DNA of 18,570 nt from Gymnopus androsaceus JB14 (Eukaryota; Basidiomycota; Agaricomycetes; Agaricales; Omphalotaceae), in assembly GCA_009733575.1 (NCBI GenBank), contig ML770125.1, positions 1 to 18,570 of the forward strand, given 5' to 3'. Both the position numbers and the translations under genes were made by a program. Shown here piece after piece: positions 1-12,600 of the stretch (position 1 is its first letter; every line of letters begins with the position of its first letter). The notes under the pieces were generated by a model, which searched no databases, was not told the origin of the DNA, and saw only the letters and a program-made list of their open reading frames with translations.

Positions 1-365
1 AAAGGCAAAGTAGTAGGTAGAAGTGACAAGAAGAGGGTCCTTCGAGACTTTTCTCCGGATGTAAAAGTAACAGCATCCAAATTCCTGTCCGAAACTATGA
101 CGGTATTTTTCATCGGAAAAAGAGGCCAGATGAGCGTGCAACCTACTTTATTTGCACAGTGGTTTGTGCGGCTACAACCTACTTAAACTCAGTTAGATGT
201 ACTTCATATACTTACTTTGGATCAACTGTGAGTTGTTGACGTACTTACAAATACACTTGGGCGTACTGCTAATACCCAGTTATGCATTTATCTTCCTCTG
301 AGTACTGGTGAGTGCCGGTGAATCTTATTAGATTTCTTAAAAGATCGACTGATTCTAGGATTGCT

Positions 366-407
366 GTACTTCTGTGGAGCATTGTGGTACTTCTGTGGAG
401 CATTATG
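366..407. repeat. 21-bp tandem duplication, two copies
   Basis: The unit GTACTTCTGTGGAGCATTGTG (366-386) is followed at once by a copy with one change (387-407). The core GTACTTCTG is the reverse complement of the CAGAAGTAC that recurs at 17720-17801. This makes the pair a candidate subterminal repeat of a mobile element. Confidence 0.75.
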
Positions 408-463
408 GTACGTTTGAATCCCTCTGAGTATCTCTGAGGTTTTCTAATATTTTCTCCGACCTG

Positions 464-470
464 TATATAT
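464..470 (+). promoter_or_regulatory. TATA box candidate for the HECT-like gene
   Basis: TATATAT lies about 160 bp upstream of the ATG at 629. If the 565-626 5'-UTR intron is real, the spliced leader would be of ordinary length. Assignment rests on position and sequence only. Confidence 0.3.
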
Positions 471-628
471 TACTCATGCATGCTACGACTTGCCTCATTT
501 GCCCCATCTTTGACTTCCACTCTTTCAAATATCGCTATCAACTTATCATTCTACTAGTATCGCTGTAAGTACTTACACAAGATTGTAAACAGGTTAAGCT
601 CGGGCTGATTAAACATCTGTTACTAGTC

Positions 629-3600
629 ATGGACGACGCATTGGGCCGAATTCTAGCATATATGCATCAATCGGGACAGCTAACACCTGTGCTATTGGCA
701 CAGATAATGGGGACTTCTACACCTACTGCTCCATCGGCCGCTAGCTCAAACATGCCTTCTGCACAATCACTGCTTCCAACTCCATTACCTACTTCGAGCT
801 CTACTTTGGCACCAACCTTGTCTCCTCAGGTTGCCTCTGTTGCACCCGCTCCTATTTCCAGAATCACACCTCCTCCGATCACCTCCACTCCTTCATCCAC
901 CGCTGGCGGTTCCCTCGGTACTCTTCCACGTCCGCTTTCATCGATCTCTGCACCTGCTGCACCTTATAACAGCATGTCTATGCTGCAGTCAGTAGCACAA
1001 GGCTCATCTTCGATGCCTCAGTCTGCACTTGGTGGCTTTGCATCTGGGCAGCGCTCAGGTATTGCCAACCTTGTCTCACAGAGACTGAACAGCAGTCGCT
1101 CTGACCGAGCACGAAGAGACCATGCAAATGCTGTTTTGCCGCGAAAAAGATCTAAAGCTACATCCAAGCCATCTCTCACCGAAACATATCGTGAACCACG
1201 AGTGGAAGACTGCATAGACACTGCGGCTCTTCCCACTGGCGAATCCACTCCGGTTATCAATCTCAGTCTTCAAGGTCGTCTCTCTTTTCCTGGGAGAAGT
1301 ACAAGGATCGTACGTTACCTGCTTTTTCTTGTTCAATCTCATACTGAATAATTAATTTTCAGGAATATAGATTACCAAACTTTATGGTTCACTATACGCG
1401 ACAGGAAGAGTCGTTCTTTAATCTTAACGATTGCCTCGGACTTAATATAGAGTTACCTCTCCTCCCTCTCAACACTCCAATCCGTACGGTCCTCAGTCAT
1501 GTGACAGAAGCAATCAGGAAACGGGACCTGGTACTTCTCCATGATCTCGGAGGACAATCGACTTTCCTATCTGCTGCAAGCCTCCTCCCTGTTGAGCTAC
1601 TTTCGTATACCAACTTGGGGCGTTCAACCTCCGCTAGTCAAACCCCCCGTCTTCGACCTGCAGTCATTAGGGCCGATGCAATTGTTAACGACTTACTCAC
1701 CACTTACAAACAAGAGTTTGTTGTAAAATCTGCAATAACTCATCGTAGATTTCTTGTTCTCAATTTCGGTAAGTCTTTTGAACTCTTTCTTCGATAGGAT
1801 TTGACTTATTTTGATAATTTAGCTGTCAAAGATCGCCACCAGGATCCCACTTCCATCCGAACCAGTCTGGCTGAGTTTGGACTGGGAACTGAAATTCTGA
1901 AACGAGAACATAAATGTCTATCCATCCGTACATATGCTACCTTCAGAGAAGATCACGATGCATTATTACCAGAAGGATATCAAAATTTGTTCTTGGAGGA
2001 GGGTCCAGATGGACAATCTGTCGACGTGCTCTGTGATGAGCAGGGTTGTGCACTAATTGATGAGGACGATGTCATGGTACGCTACTTTACTATCTTTCCT
2101 ATGATATCTTACTTATTTGCTACTGCTCAGGATCAAGACGATGAGCGCATGGTACAGCAAGCATTGATCTCCCCCAATCTGCCTGCAGCTCGACCTCTAT
2201 CTGCCAATGCATCCAACTCTGTCACCAGCACTAGCATGCCAACCACCTCTGGACAGTCTAACCATCACCGCCATGCTACTCCGCTAGTAAGTACTTTATC
2301 ATCTGACTTTTAAGCTCTTCGAATTGATTTTTTGCAGGATACAGAAACCTTCGGTCGTATCGCTTCTCTTCCATATGGAGGTGGTATCCTTTGGTCCACT
2401 CCATGGACACCTCCAACCCAGCGCCGCTCTACCTTCTATAATTTTAACAGAACAGATACGTTCTATGCTGAGAACAAGAAGGCATATCTGCGAACTAACG
2501 GAGAGGAGATAGACGCACCCTCGCTTCATCTTGCAGCCCCCAATGTACAGTTGCTAACAAATCTGTTTATTGCAGAAGTACGTGCTGCCAATGAAGCTAA
2601 TGATTTTACTATTTTACTATCTCCCAATCGTCATTTCATGATGTGAGTTACGAGTCTTGTTGATTTTATTGACCATGCTAACTATTGTACTGTAGTGAAG
2701 GTATAACTTCTGGGCCCGGCGTAGAATCTGAGGTTATTCACGCTGCATTCAAGCAATATACGGATGAACCTGCGCAATGGTTTGCCCCATCCACAGGTGG
2801 CTTTTCGACCATAGCCACACTTGCCACCACCGTCAATGAACATGTTTCGAGGAGATGACTTGATGATCTTGAAGATTTGGGTTCTCTCGTTGCTCTTAAT
2901 CTGATATATGGGTTTCCTCCTATTCCTCTCAACCCTCTACTTTTGGAGTATCTCTTGAACGAAGGAGATATCAACTCTTTGTCGAAGGATAAGGTCTTGA
3001 AATACTTTCCTGATCTGGCAAACTTACTTTCGGCTTGGGTTGATATGAGTCACACCGATCCTCTCGATGGAAACCTCTTCGGTCCTCACTTTGCAACCTA
3101 TCACGATCTCCAGGTTAGTTTGTTTGACTTTTTCATTGTCAAATTTTCTCATTGAAGTACTCCTTAGATCTCGACCCTTTCACAGAGGGATGCGGAAACT
3201 CATCGCGTCATGGCGTTCCGGATGCTTCACAACTCCGTCATTGGGAAATTGGGAATAGACTGTCAAGAGTTACAAGCCTTTCTTAAAGGGTTCCGACTGC
3301 CGATTCCTGGTGGGCTGACTTTTCCAGAGGTATGTTGTATTGGCTACGCCAGTCTACTTGAATATGCTGATAACTTTTGCAGATCGCGAGAAGCTTCCTG
3401 TATGGTTCCGGGGCTTTCATAGCCAAGGCATACAATTTCATAGAAACCTTCGAAGACCTATCTTCGAATCTCGAGATCAATCTTGACCATCTTAATCCTG
3501 CAGATGAAAGTCGTCTTATCAATGCTCTTGATTCTGCACCTCAACCTTACACTCGAAAAACTTTTGAGTTTATTCTTAAAGACTTTCTCGAGGCAACAGG

Positions 3601-4073
3601 TATCCCCTGTCCTACCTTATTCGATTCGCAGGTCAGGGGAAGGATTAGTCCCATCGTTCCTTTGTCTGAAGCAGAGACATCAACTTTCCGTCTTCGCTCG
3701 TTCACATGGGCCATTGGTGGTGCACCGTTTTTAAGAGCCGGTACCCAAACAACAATGGAAGTACGTACTCAGCTTCCATTCCATTCTTACAGTATCTAAA
3801 AGTTTGTCCGTTTAGATTATCTTGGTGTCAGATGATGACCGAACATATATCTGCAGATGGTCGGATGAGCCTCGGCGAGCGGAGTTCCTGCTGAATGGCG
3901 TCTGCTCTTTCAAAACCTGTTTCCAAGAGATGCGAATCCCAGTCTCGCATTTGATTCGTCTTCTGGGCGGTGTATACACTGCTGAAACCGAGTTCAAGAA
4001 CGTACGAGATGCTATCCACTTTTGGTTGTTTCGTCAAATCCTTGAGGCCATAGGCTCTCACACTTTCGTTTAG
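629..4073 (+). pseudogene. HECT-like E3 ubiquitin ligase gene with one in-frame TGA
   Basis: Nine exons join in frame: 629-1309, 1363-1768, 1823-2076, 2131-2286, 2338-2642, 2696-3113, 3168-3329, 3383-3760, 3816-4073. Introns are 51-55 nt with gt..ag ends. The model gives 1,005 codons before the final stop. Residues about 25-150 are Ser/Pro/Thr-rich and probably disordered. The last ~400 residues resemble a HECT domain: a GPGVESEV start near 601, then an N-lobe LEDLGSLVALNLIYGFPP. Near the C terminus, KTCFQEMRIP matches the place of the HTCFN.L.LP catalytic motif, so C955 is the likely thioester cysteine. HECT enzymes take ubiquitin from an E2 and pass it to substrates. The one flaw is TGA at 2856-2858 (codon 655) between RR and LDDLEDLG, probably a former CGA. 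No intron of normal size removes it. The gene is either a recent pseudogene or needs readthrough. HECT identity is fairly sure; substrates are unknown. Confidence 0.72.
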
Positions 4074-4154
4074 TTACACTGCAGCTTAGTATATCAATCG
4101 TTATCATTTCTATCCAACAACTACGGTACCCTTATCATAATATTGTCGCAATTA

Positions 4155-7013
4155 TCAATATACCCTTGTTCATACTTTCAGCTTGCGATCAAGCATTTTT
4201 GCACGGTCTAGTTCTAGATGAAGCAACCACGGTGATGGCAGATGTAATTTCGACTCGACCTCTTCATCAGGAATGGCAAAGAAGGATTCGACGAAGATTT
4301 CGTCTTCCTCAATGATAGTCGAGCTGGGATCCGGATTATATCAAATTTCTACAGCGGCGGTGACGGTTCGCAGAGAAGTGTAGGCAAGCTCTTGTTGAAC
4401 GTTTTTCGCCAAGGCTTCGTCAAACTGGAACGCAGGATCGAGATAGACATACAATGAGGGAGTTTTGATAGTGGTAGCAATGTTGATAATCTCCTTTAAT
4501 CGAGGGACACCAAGCGTCACGTTCTTACTGGACACACCAGCATAATGGAAAGTATTGAGCATCATCTGGGTGGCGGGTTCTCCGATGGACTGGGCAGCAA
4601 GAGTACCACACATTTCACCGGGGTTGGCGACGGATTGATTAAACTTTCTCCCATCACCCATTCGAAAGCTTCCTTGTTCAAATGGAATCTTTCGAGAACC
4701 CGGCGACAATCAAACGTCGCACGCAAGTGCATGTGGAACTGCAGCGTAGCGTTCGCCTGAGCCTCTCGACTAAGCGGATCGTCACTGCGCACCACAATGA
4801 GGCGATCGCATAGGGCCTTGACAGAGTCAATGATGAAGATAGGATCGAGGTCACTGGACTTCCGGCGGTCGATGTGGAAGATTTGGGCCGTATTCTGAAC
4901 TATACGGGACAAGTTGACAGGAAGATACTGGTTGGAAGTAGTAGCAAATCGAGGGAAGATGAAGTTACGAAGTAGGCGACGATCAGCAACGAGCTGGTCG
5001 TACTCCTCATCAAGTTTCTTCTGTAACTCCAGCGAGCTATCATCAATGCCGAGCTGCAGCATCCCTGGAAGAAAACCACCGGTAGGATCAGTAACATCCA
5101 CCCGGTAGTTGTGTTCAAACTCTCAATCGTTCAGAGAGAATGTGTCAGTGTTTTGCTTCTCGATGAAAGCACCATCCATACCGTCCTCCCCATACACGAA
5201 TTGGATGAGGTCTCCAAGAGAGTTCCGTACAGTCCCGTCATAGCAAACCATAACATCCTCCAAAGCCTTCACCAGACGCCGCTGAATGTATCCAGTCTCG
5301 GCGGTCTTGACTGCAGTATCGATAAGACCTTCACGACCAGCCATAGCATGGAAGAAGAACTCCTGCGGAGTAAGTCCACGCAAGTATGAGTTTTCGACGA
5401 AACCTCTCGATTCCGGACTGAAATTGTCCTTGGTAAAATGAGGTAGCGTTCGATGACGGAAACCGAACGGAATGCGTCGACCCTCAACAGACTGCTGCCC
5501 TACACAGATAGACATCTGTGAGATGTTGATGAACCAACCCTTGGAACCAGTAACCACCATCTGCTTGACGTTATTGTGCTCCTTCAAAGTCCTTTGCACA
5601 TGCTGACCAGTATCGTCACGAGCCAAGTTGAGCTCTCGCTCAACCAAGCTCTCAAAGGATTCACGGATAGTCATACCGGGCTCACGTTTGAGACGACCAT
5701 GCGTGGCGTCCTCGATGATTTTAGCGACGCTAGCCTTGCGGCTCGCGACGGTTTCGGTGGTATAAGACATGGTATCCTTGTCGGCAATCGTGTCACCAAT
5801 TCCGATACTGAACCCGTTATGAAAAAGCCAATAGTTTACGACCGTTCGTAGACCAGTGAACAACTGCCGAGTCATTTTGGGACCCTTTTCTCGGAAAACG
5901 ACGTGGACCAAACCACCTTGAGAAGCACCAACAGTCTTCTTCTCGACGATACCAAAGATAATATCTCCGTTCAAAAACGGGATTGGACGACTTTGGATTC
6001 GGGCTCCGATGAATATTGATACCACGAGGAATAGCGAGACTGAGGATTTGTTCACCAGTCCATAGCGGCTTTGGTTTGAGAATAGCTGGTATAGGAACGG
6101 AACCATCCCAATCTGGAGGATGTTTTGGACCTGGTTCCAATCAAGGAAAGTGTCTCGAAGAGTGAATTTACAGACTCCACAAAGGGTATCTTGGACAATT
6201 CCCATGACTGGTTTGTTGGCTTGGGGAGAAATGATCTGTGTAATGTCAGCGAGCCATTCTCGGAACAAAAGATGGAAGAATTACCTGCCGAGGTACCCAT
6301 GCTATTTGACTCAGTTCAGCACGAGTCTCTTCGCTTTGGGGTACACTGCAGTAACACAGTGAGAAGCATTCAAAAAAGAGACGACGGCTTCCACTTACTG
6401 CATGTTCATCTCATCACCGTCAAAATCAGTATTGTAAGGCGGCGTGCTGAAGACAGGGTTATAGAGGCAAGTTCATCTAAACAGTCTGTCAGACTTACAC
6501 AGATAGGTTCATTCGGAATGCTAAAAAGAAGACAGTCATCAAAATCTACTTTCAACGGAAGGCAAACGAACTTACCTGGATGATTCATCTTGTGCAGACT
6601 CGGTTGTCGATTGAAAAGAACGAAGCTGCGAAAGAGTTAGCGAAGCGTCCATATTGACAGTGAACGCTCAACTCACTCTCCATCTTTCAGATGCCTTTCG
6701 ACGACCCAGCCATATTGGAGGAAAGCATCCGTACCGTAGATCTATCCGCTCACCAGCGTCCCGAACGACGTGAAGAGCACCGGGGTAGGTACTAGGACCG
6801 TTGCGGACAAGCTCTTGGAGATACGCGATGTTGTATGGCGTCACTACGAGTCAGCGTCAGGTAAATAGAAAATCAAGCAAAGCTAGTAACTCCACCTCAT
6901 TCAGGAAATTCAAGTTCATAGCAATACTTCAATCTCGGTACACCAACCTTGTCCAACTCCAGATTCGGATCTCCAGTGATGACGGTACGTGCAGAGAAAT
7001 CGACCCGCTTTCC
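4155..7013 (-). pseudogene. RPB1: RNA polymerase II largest subunit fragment (RPB1), decayed
   Basis: Read on the minus strand, this is a broken RPB1 from the clamp to past the trigger-loop region, ending near [11 protein letters not shown]. Clamp [15 protein letters not shown] is near 6935-7013, the [17 protein letters not shown] stretch near 6690-6860, NRQPSLHK near 6600-6630, and the metal-binding loop near 6400-6435, where NADFDGD reads NTDFDGD. A long open piece at 5123-6268 holds [20 protein letters not shown] and GRVIPF-like pore sequence. A piece at 4344-5101 holds [20 protein letters not shown]. Introns are still present, so this is a DNA-level copy and not a retrocopy. Breaks include a small deletion after RIDLRY, two frameshifts around 5970-6120, loss of sequence at GES/LINPS near 4640, and TGG to TGA at 4341-4343. 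The N terminus and the CTD heptads are absent. The functional RPB1 must lie elsewhere. Confidence 0.9.
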
Positions 7014-7205
7014 CAATGGTTTACGACGGTTTGTGGGCCAGTGAACAACTATTCGTGCCGTTTCGGGGCTCTTTTCACGGAAAACGACATGGACCAAACC
7101 ACCTTGATAAGCTCCAACGATTTTCTTCTTGACGAAGCCAAAGATGATGCCTCCGTTCACGATGAGCATTCCATCATCAAAGATGGGGTTGGATGTCTTG
7201 AACAT
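7014..7205 (-). pseudogene. RPB1: Misplaced second copy of an internal RPB1 segment
   Basis: The minus-strand frame reads [19 protein letters not shown] and then [15 protein letters not shown]. It is the same RPB1 region found at about 5840-6010, but here it lies upstream of the clamp, where it does not belong. The copy stops in the sequence for FTGLQTVVN at about 7018, and the clamp sequence GKRVDFSAR starts immediately. This copy keeps bases missing from the 5970 copy (the [10 protein letters not shown] stretch), so it is not a recent duplicate of it. Its upstream edge, near 7205, shows no RPB1 similarity. Confidence 0.8.
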
Positions 7206-7270
7206 CGGTCTCGTAGTCCACCGAAGCTGTGCCATAGTATCAGTATCGCTCGAAAACGAGTAGAGACAAG

Positions 7271-9303
<2,033 letters not shown>

Positions 9304-9367
9304 TCTTGTTTTTTTTGAATGTTAGTTGACAGCGAATTACAGAACTCAAACAGCCTTACATCTCACG

Positions 9368-9962
9368 TTAGGAAGAGACCCGTAGAGGATGGCTTGGGTC
9401 ATAATCGACTTGATCAAGTGTGCCCGTCCGCTCCTACGGTTGAATGTCAGCTCGGGATCGAATGTCCACACGTTATCGACGTCGGTGTTCACCTTCATCA
9501 TTGTCGCTGCAGTCAGAGCTAGCACTACACCGTCTCTCTGCATGATCCCTATGCCCAATGTACGGCCTGTGGCCGACTTGGGCTTGAGTCACTTTTGATA
9601 ATGCGATTCTGCAATAATACGAGGCATCAGACAGATATAAAAACGCATGCCAGATGCATCTAACCTCTCGCACATAGCGCCACTGCATCCCCAAATTGAA
9701 TACTAACAAGTAGCCCTTCAGGAAGGAATTGTGGTCGAGGGTGCATGGGAGCTTCCGAGGACAAAGTCTAAACATGAATTAATGAATGCACAAAATAAAC
9801 GAAAGTAATTAAACTCACGCTTTGATACGGCACGCTTTTGACTGCGTCCACTTTGAACGAGCCACCCGTAGGAGACAACTGCACTAGCGCGTAAATACGC
9901 CTTATGCCGGTTGCATCCATGGCCATCAGCTTGTTTATCCATCCTAGTAGATGGAAGTTGCG
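9368..9962 (-). pseudogene. Nucleoporin Nup133-like fragment
   Basis: Three minus-strand exons (about 9819-9962, 9665-9767, 9368-9608) join with normal splice ends. They read LGWINKLMAMDATGIRRIYA, then HPRPQFLPEGLLVSIQFGDA, then SATGRTLGIGIMQRDGVVLA, and end with LIKSIMTQAILYGSLP. I recall this pattern from the beta-propeller part of agaricomycete Nup133, a scaffold protein of the nuclear pore Y complex, but I could not check it. The third exon has TGA at 9589-9591 where Arg would be expected (ESHYQK-stop-LKPKSATG). Both ends are cut: no propeller start, no helical C-terminal domain. That a host gene fragment is present is likely; the exact name is less certain. Confidence 0.55.
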
Positions 9963-10121
9963 TCGAGAGTTACAGTGTGGGAGAAAGGTTTGAATTACCG
10001 ATAAGCGGATCGCCGAATCTCCGAGCGCTTAATTTATAGATATATTACCCCGAGCCCCTAAGCGCCCACAACGCGTGAACTTGTACTGCAACAGTCAACG
10101 AAGATCTCTCCCTCAGATAGG
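9963..10121 (+). promoter_or_regulatory. Upstream region of the TET/JBP-like gene
   Basis: Between the end of the Nup133-like fragment and the ATG at 10122 there is an AT-rich TATA-like stretch (10031-10048) and one ACGCGT box at 10071-10076, 45 bp before the ATG. ACGCGT is the core of the fungal MluI cell-cycle box bound by MBF-type factors. Two more copies precede the integrase-like gene at 14114 and 14131. Function here is inferred. Confidence 0.35.
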
Positions 10122-11995
10122 ATGGCTGATTCTAACCCAGGTAAGAAATATTTCTGTTTTTAATCTTTTGAGCTCCATTGGACCTGGATAGCGCGTCCTA
10201 GGCGAGGTCGCTGCCCAAAACCTTACCACGGGTTAGAGCAGTGGCGGAACCTTTTCAACGCGCTTCCAGCGCGATACCTAGGGAAAAACGCCGCCCAAAA
10301 CCTCACCACGGGTTAGAGCAATGTTGGCACCTACCTTGATGCATTGGAGTGTCCCAGCCCTTGGCCTCGTTGCTCTCTTTGGCCCGCTGCTGACCTATTT
10401 TTCTAGAGCTATACCCCAAGGGCAAGCTCCAGTCGGGAACCATTCGTCTGGAACACGCTCAAGTTGTCCGCTGCCGCAGTTTTAACCTCCGCAAAACCCT
10501 TCAGGCTGAGAATGAGAGGCGGATGGCTAAAGAAGATGAGGGTGATTATTTAGATGAAGATATCGAGTTAGAAGGCGAAGAAACAACTCTCCTTCCTATG
10601 TCCACCGCGTTTCACGCGCCTTCCTTTTCGACGATGCAACCCGAGGCCACTCCTTCCCCATCCATTCCTCCACGTAGACCTCGCAACGCACACCAGAAAG
10701 CAAAACGACGCGCTGGCAGCTCAGGCCCGTGATGCTGCTGGTGAAATCAAGCCCACCGCCGCTCAACACGCTCAGAACGCGAAACCTATCAAAGTCAAGG
10801 ATTTCAACGCATTTTCCTTACCTGTATCTTCCACCGGTTGGACTGGAAAACGACTCACTGGCAGTCTTGGCCCCGTTTGGCGAAACCTGCAGGCTCTCAT
10901 CAGCTTGCAGGGTTTCAAACTGTTAGATTGGGATGGCCGGTAAGTTTACTGTTATTTATTGGAGAACAATCGTTTGAATATGTTGCAGCTCCACAGCCGT
11001 CCTTGTTGACGAGGAAGATATGATCACCGCTGTCCTAGCTGGTGTCCCTGATGGTGCAGAAGGTCCAGAGTGGGATGGGGTGAGTGAAGGTGCAGCAGAG
11101 GCTATCGCACAGGGAGTCTCGAAGATGACTTTCAGTGCAAAGAATCTCGAATCACGGCGAGGAAAATTTGCTAGTTGCTCAGCTGGATATTCCTTCGGCG
11201 GAGGGAGGGAAACGGTTGGGAACGTTCGGATCGAGGGAAAGAAGAATCGCGAGGTGTTTGAGGGGATTTTGAAGGATGAGAATGTTGAACGGATAAATGG
11301 CTTTACAAATAGTAAGTTTTGCTCACCTCTGTTGTTCTTGCTACTGATGTTTGTTAGATATGTTCAATACGTTTGCTCATAAACCATATATGGAGTACAA
11401 GGAAACATCAGAGGCCCTCCAAGCTCATCATCCTCACCTTCGACCTACGTCTCCAAAGACTGTCTTCGCTGCTACCACTATTAACATGGGCCCTCAATCC
11501 TTTTCACCCCCTCACGTCGACAAAGGTAACAACGCTGGCGGTTGGTGCGTCGTTACAGCTTTGGGCCCGTTCAACCCTGATAAGGGAGGCCATTTCGTGC
11601 TATGGGATCTCAAGCTGGTGGTAAGGTTTCCCCCTGGCGCCTCCATTCTATTCCCTTCCGCCCTTGTTACACATTCGAACATCCCCATCCAGGAAGATGA
11701 AAAGCGCTACTCCATCGTCCAGTATTCAGCGGGAGCACTTTTTTGTTGGCGTTATAACGGTTTCAAGTCGGACAAGGCTTTTCTAGCCTCAGCAACTCAG
11801 GATCAGCTTGCAAAACGTGAGGAAGACCGAAAGCTTCGATGGAAGAGGGCTCTGGAGGGGTTTTCGCGCTGGGAAGATGTTCGGACTGGAAACTGGAAAG
11901 GTTCAAGCTTGGTGGAGGGTGGGGTTCATTTGGATTTGGCTGAATCGGAGGACAAGGTGGATTGTCGAGCTTCTAAACATGTACGTAGGAGTTGA
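10122..11995 (+). CDS. TET/JBP-like 2-oxoglutarate/Fe(II) dioxygenase
   Basis: Best model: 10122-10140, 10407-10673, 10720-10939, 10989-11311, 11358-11995, giving 488 residues with matching phases. Residues 1-100 are charged and low in complexity. The C-terminal half carries the double-stranded beta-helix core: HVDKGNNAGGWCVVTALG with metal ligands H329 and D331, GGHFVLWDLKLVVRFPPG, then THSN with the distal ligand H382, and KRYS with R393 for 2-oxoglutarate. These match the fungal TET/JBP family, which oxidises 5-methylcytosine or related bases. Such genes are expanded in basidiomycetes and often linked to KDZ transposons; no KDZ transposase is visible here. The 46-nt intron 10674-10719 is uncertain. 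Without it the frame hits a stop at 10730, and a one-base insertion near 10715 in a Lys/Arg-rich stretch (HQKAKRRA, then AAQARDAAGEIKP) explains the break equally well. The gene is thus active or a very young pseudogene. Confidence 0.82.
10190..10350. repeat. About 80-bp tandem repeat, two copies, in intron 1
   Basis: The segment around 10209-10250 is repeated at 10289-10330 with 36 of 42 bases the same; both hold CACGGGTTAGAGCA. Similarity extends upstream into the AGCGCG..CCTAGG sequence. The repeat makes intron 1 of the dioxygenase gene about 266 nt, five times longer than its neighbours. The 3' end of that intron still has a normal branch point (CTGAC) and acceptor. Confidence 0.75.
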
Positions 11996-12600
11996 ACGTA
12001 AATGTAAAAAACTTACTACAGCTGTATGAAAGTGTCCTAACATACGGTTGTTAGCATTTATGAATGCAAGTCTAAACTTTCTTTATGGCTCACCTGAGCA
12101 TGTTCGATGAAGCTTTTGCTTGTGGAGGTGCACCCCAGTTCCGACTATGAAGCTGGGTTTATGGAGATGGAGCTTGCAGGTGGCATTTCTCAATTTTATT
12201 CATGCGACAGGAAAATTTTAGTATTAAACATGTATCTATGTCAATTTTGTAAACCGTCCTTTGAACTCAACACTTGGTCAAAATTATAAAATATATATTT
12301 ATCTAAGAAAAGAAGCGTGTGGCCTACTTATTAGCGAGCGTTCATAAAGTAAAACAGATGGTAGCAGAGCAGGGGAATAGCAGCAGAAGGAGAGCGGTAA
12401 CGATTGAACGCTATGAGCAAGTATATATGTTGTAGCATGAAAAAGGTGGGTTATTAGCTAGTCACATAAGGTAGGGAGCAGCGGAGAGCAGAAAATAGAT
12501 AGGGGTATGTTGGGCAAGGAAAACCGTTATCGAGTGATGGGGAGTAGTAAAGCAGTAAAGAATGAATTGACTAGTAAGTAATAAAAGCAAACATAAGGAA
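11996..12600. other. Intergenic stretch between converging genes
   Basis: This is the shared 3' flank of the dioxygenase gene (+) and the unknown gene that ends at 12601 (-). It is AT-rich with short open frames only. I see no repeat, RNA or conserved coding pattern in it. Confidence 0.5.

Larger units (their letters stand above)
1..628. other. 5' flank of the HECT-like gene, no gene seen
   Basis: No convincing coding sequence was found. The stretch is AT-rich and holds several GTACTT/GTACT motifs between about 197 and 411, including two tandem 21-bp copies at 366-407. A TATATAT run lies at 464-470. A splice-like pair, gtaagt at 565 and ctag ending at 626, with a CTGAT branch-point-like sequence, could be a 62-nt intron in the 5' untranslated region that ends two bases before the ATG at 629. 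The role as promoter is inferred. Confidence 0.5.

Noticed and set aside
1018..1342. Two minus-strand open frames within exon 1 of the HECT-like gene
   Set aside because: Overlap with a well-supported exon, with low-complexity translations that resemble nothing.
2856..2858. Stop codon readthrough in the HECT-like gene as a regulated event
   Set aside because: The bases after TGA are CTT, not the strong CTA readthrough context, and similar TGA decay is seen in nearby pseudogenes.
5576..5851. Plus-strand open frame opposite the RPB1 fragment
   Set aside because: It is the antisense shadow of well-recognised RPB1 sequence and has no family resemblance of its own.
4155..7235. A functional second RNA polymerase subunit
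   Set aside because: It lacks the N terminus and CTD, has frameshifts, deletions, a nonsense codon, a changed metal-loop residue and an internal rearrangement.
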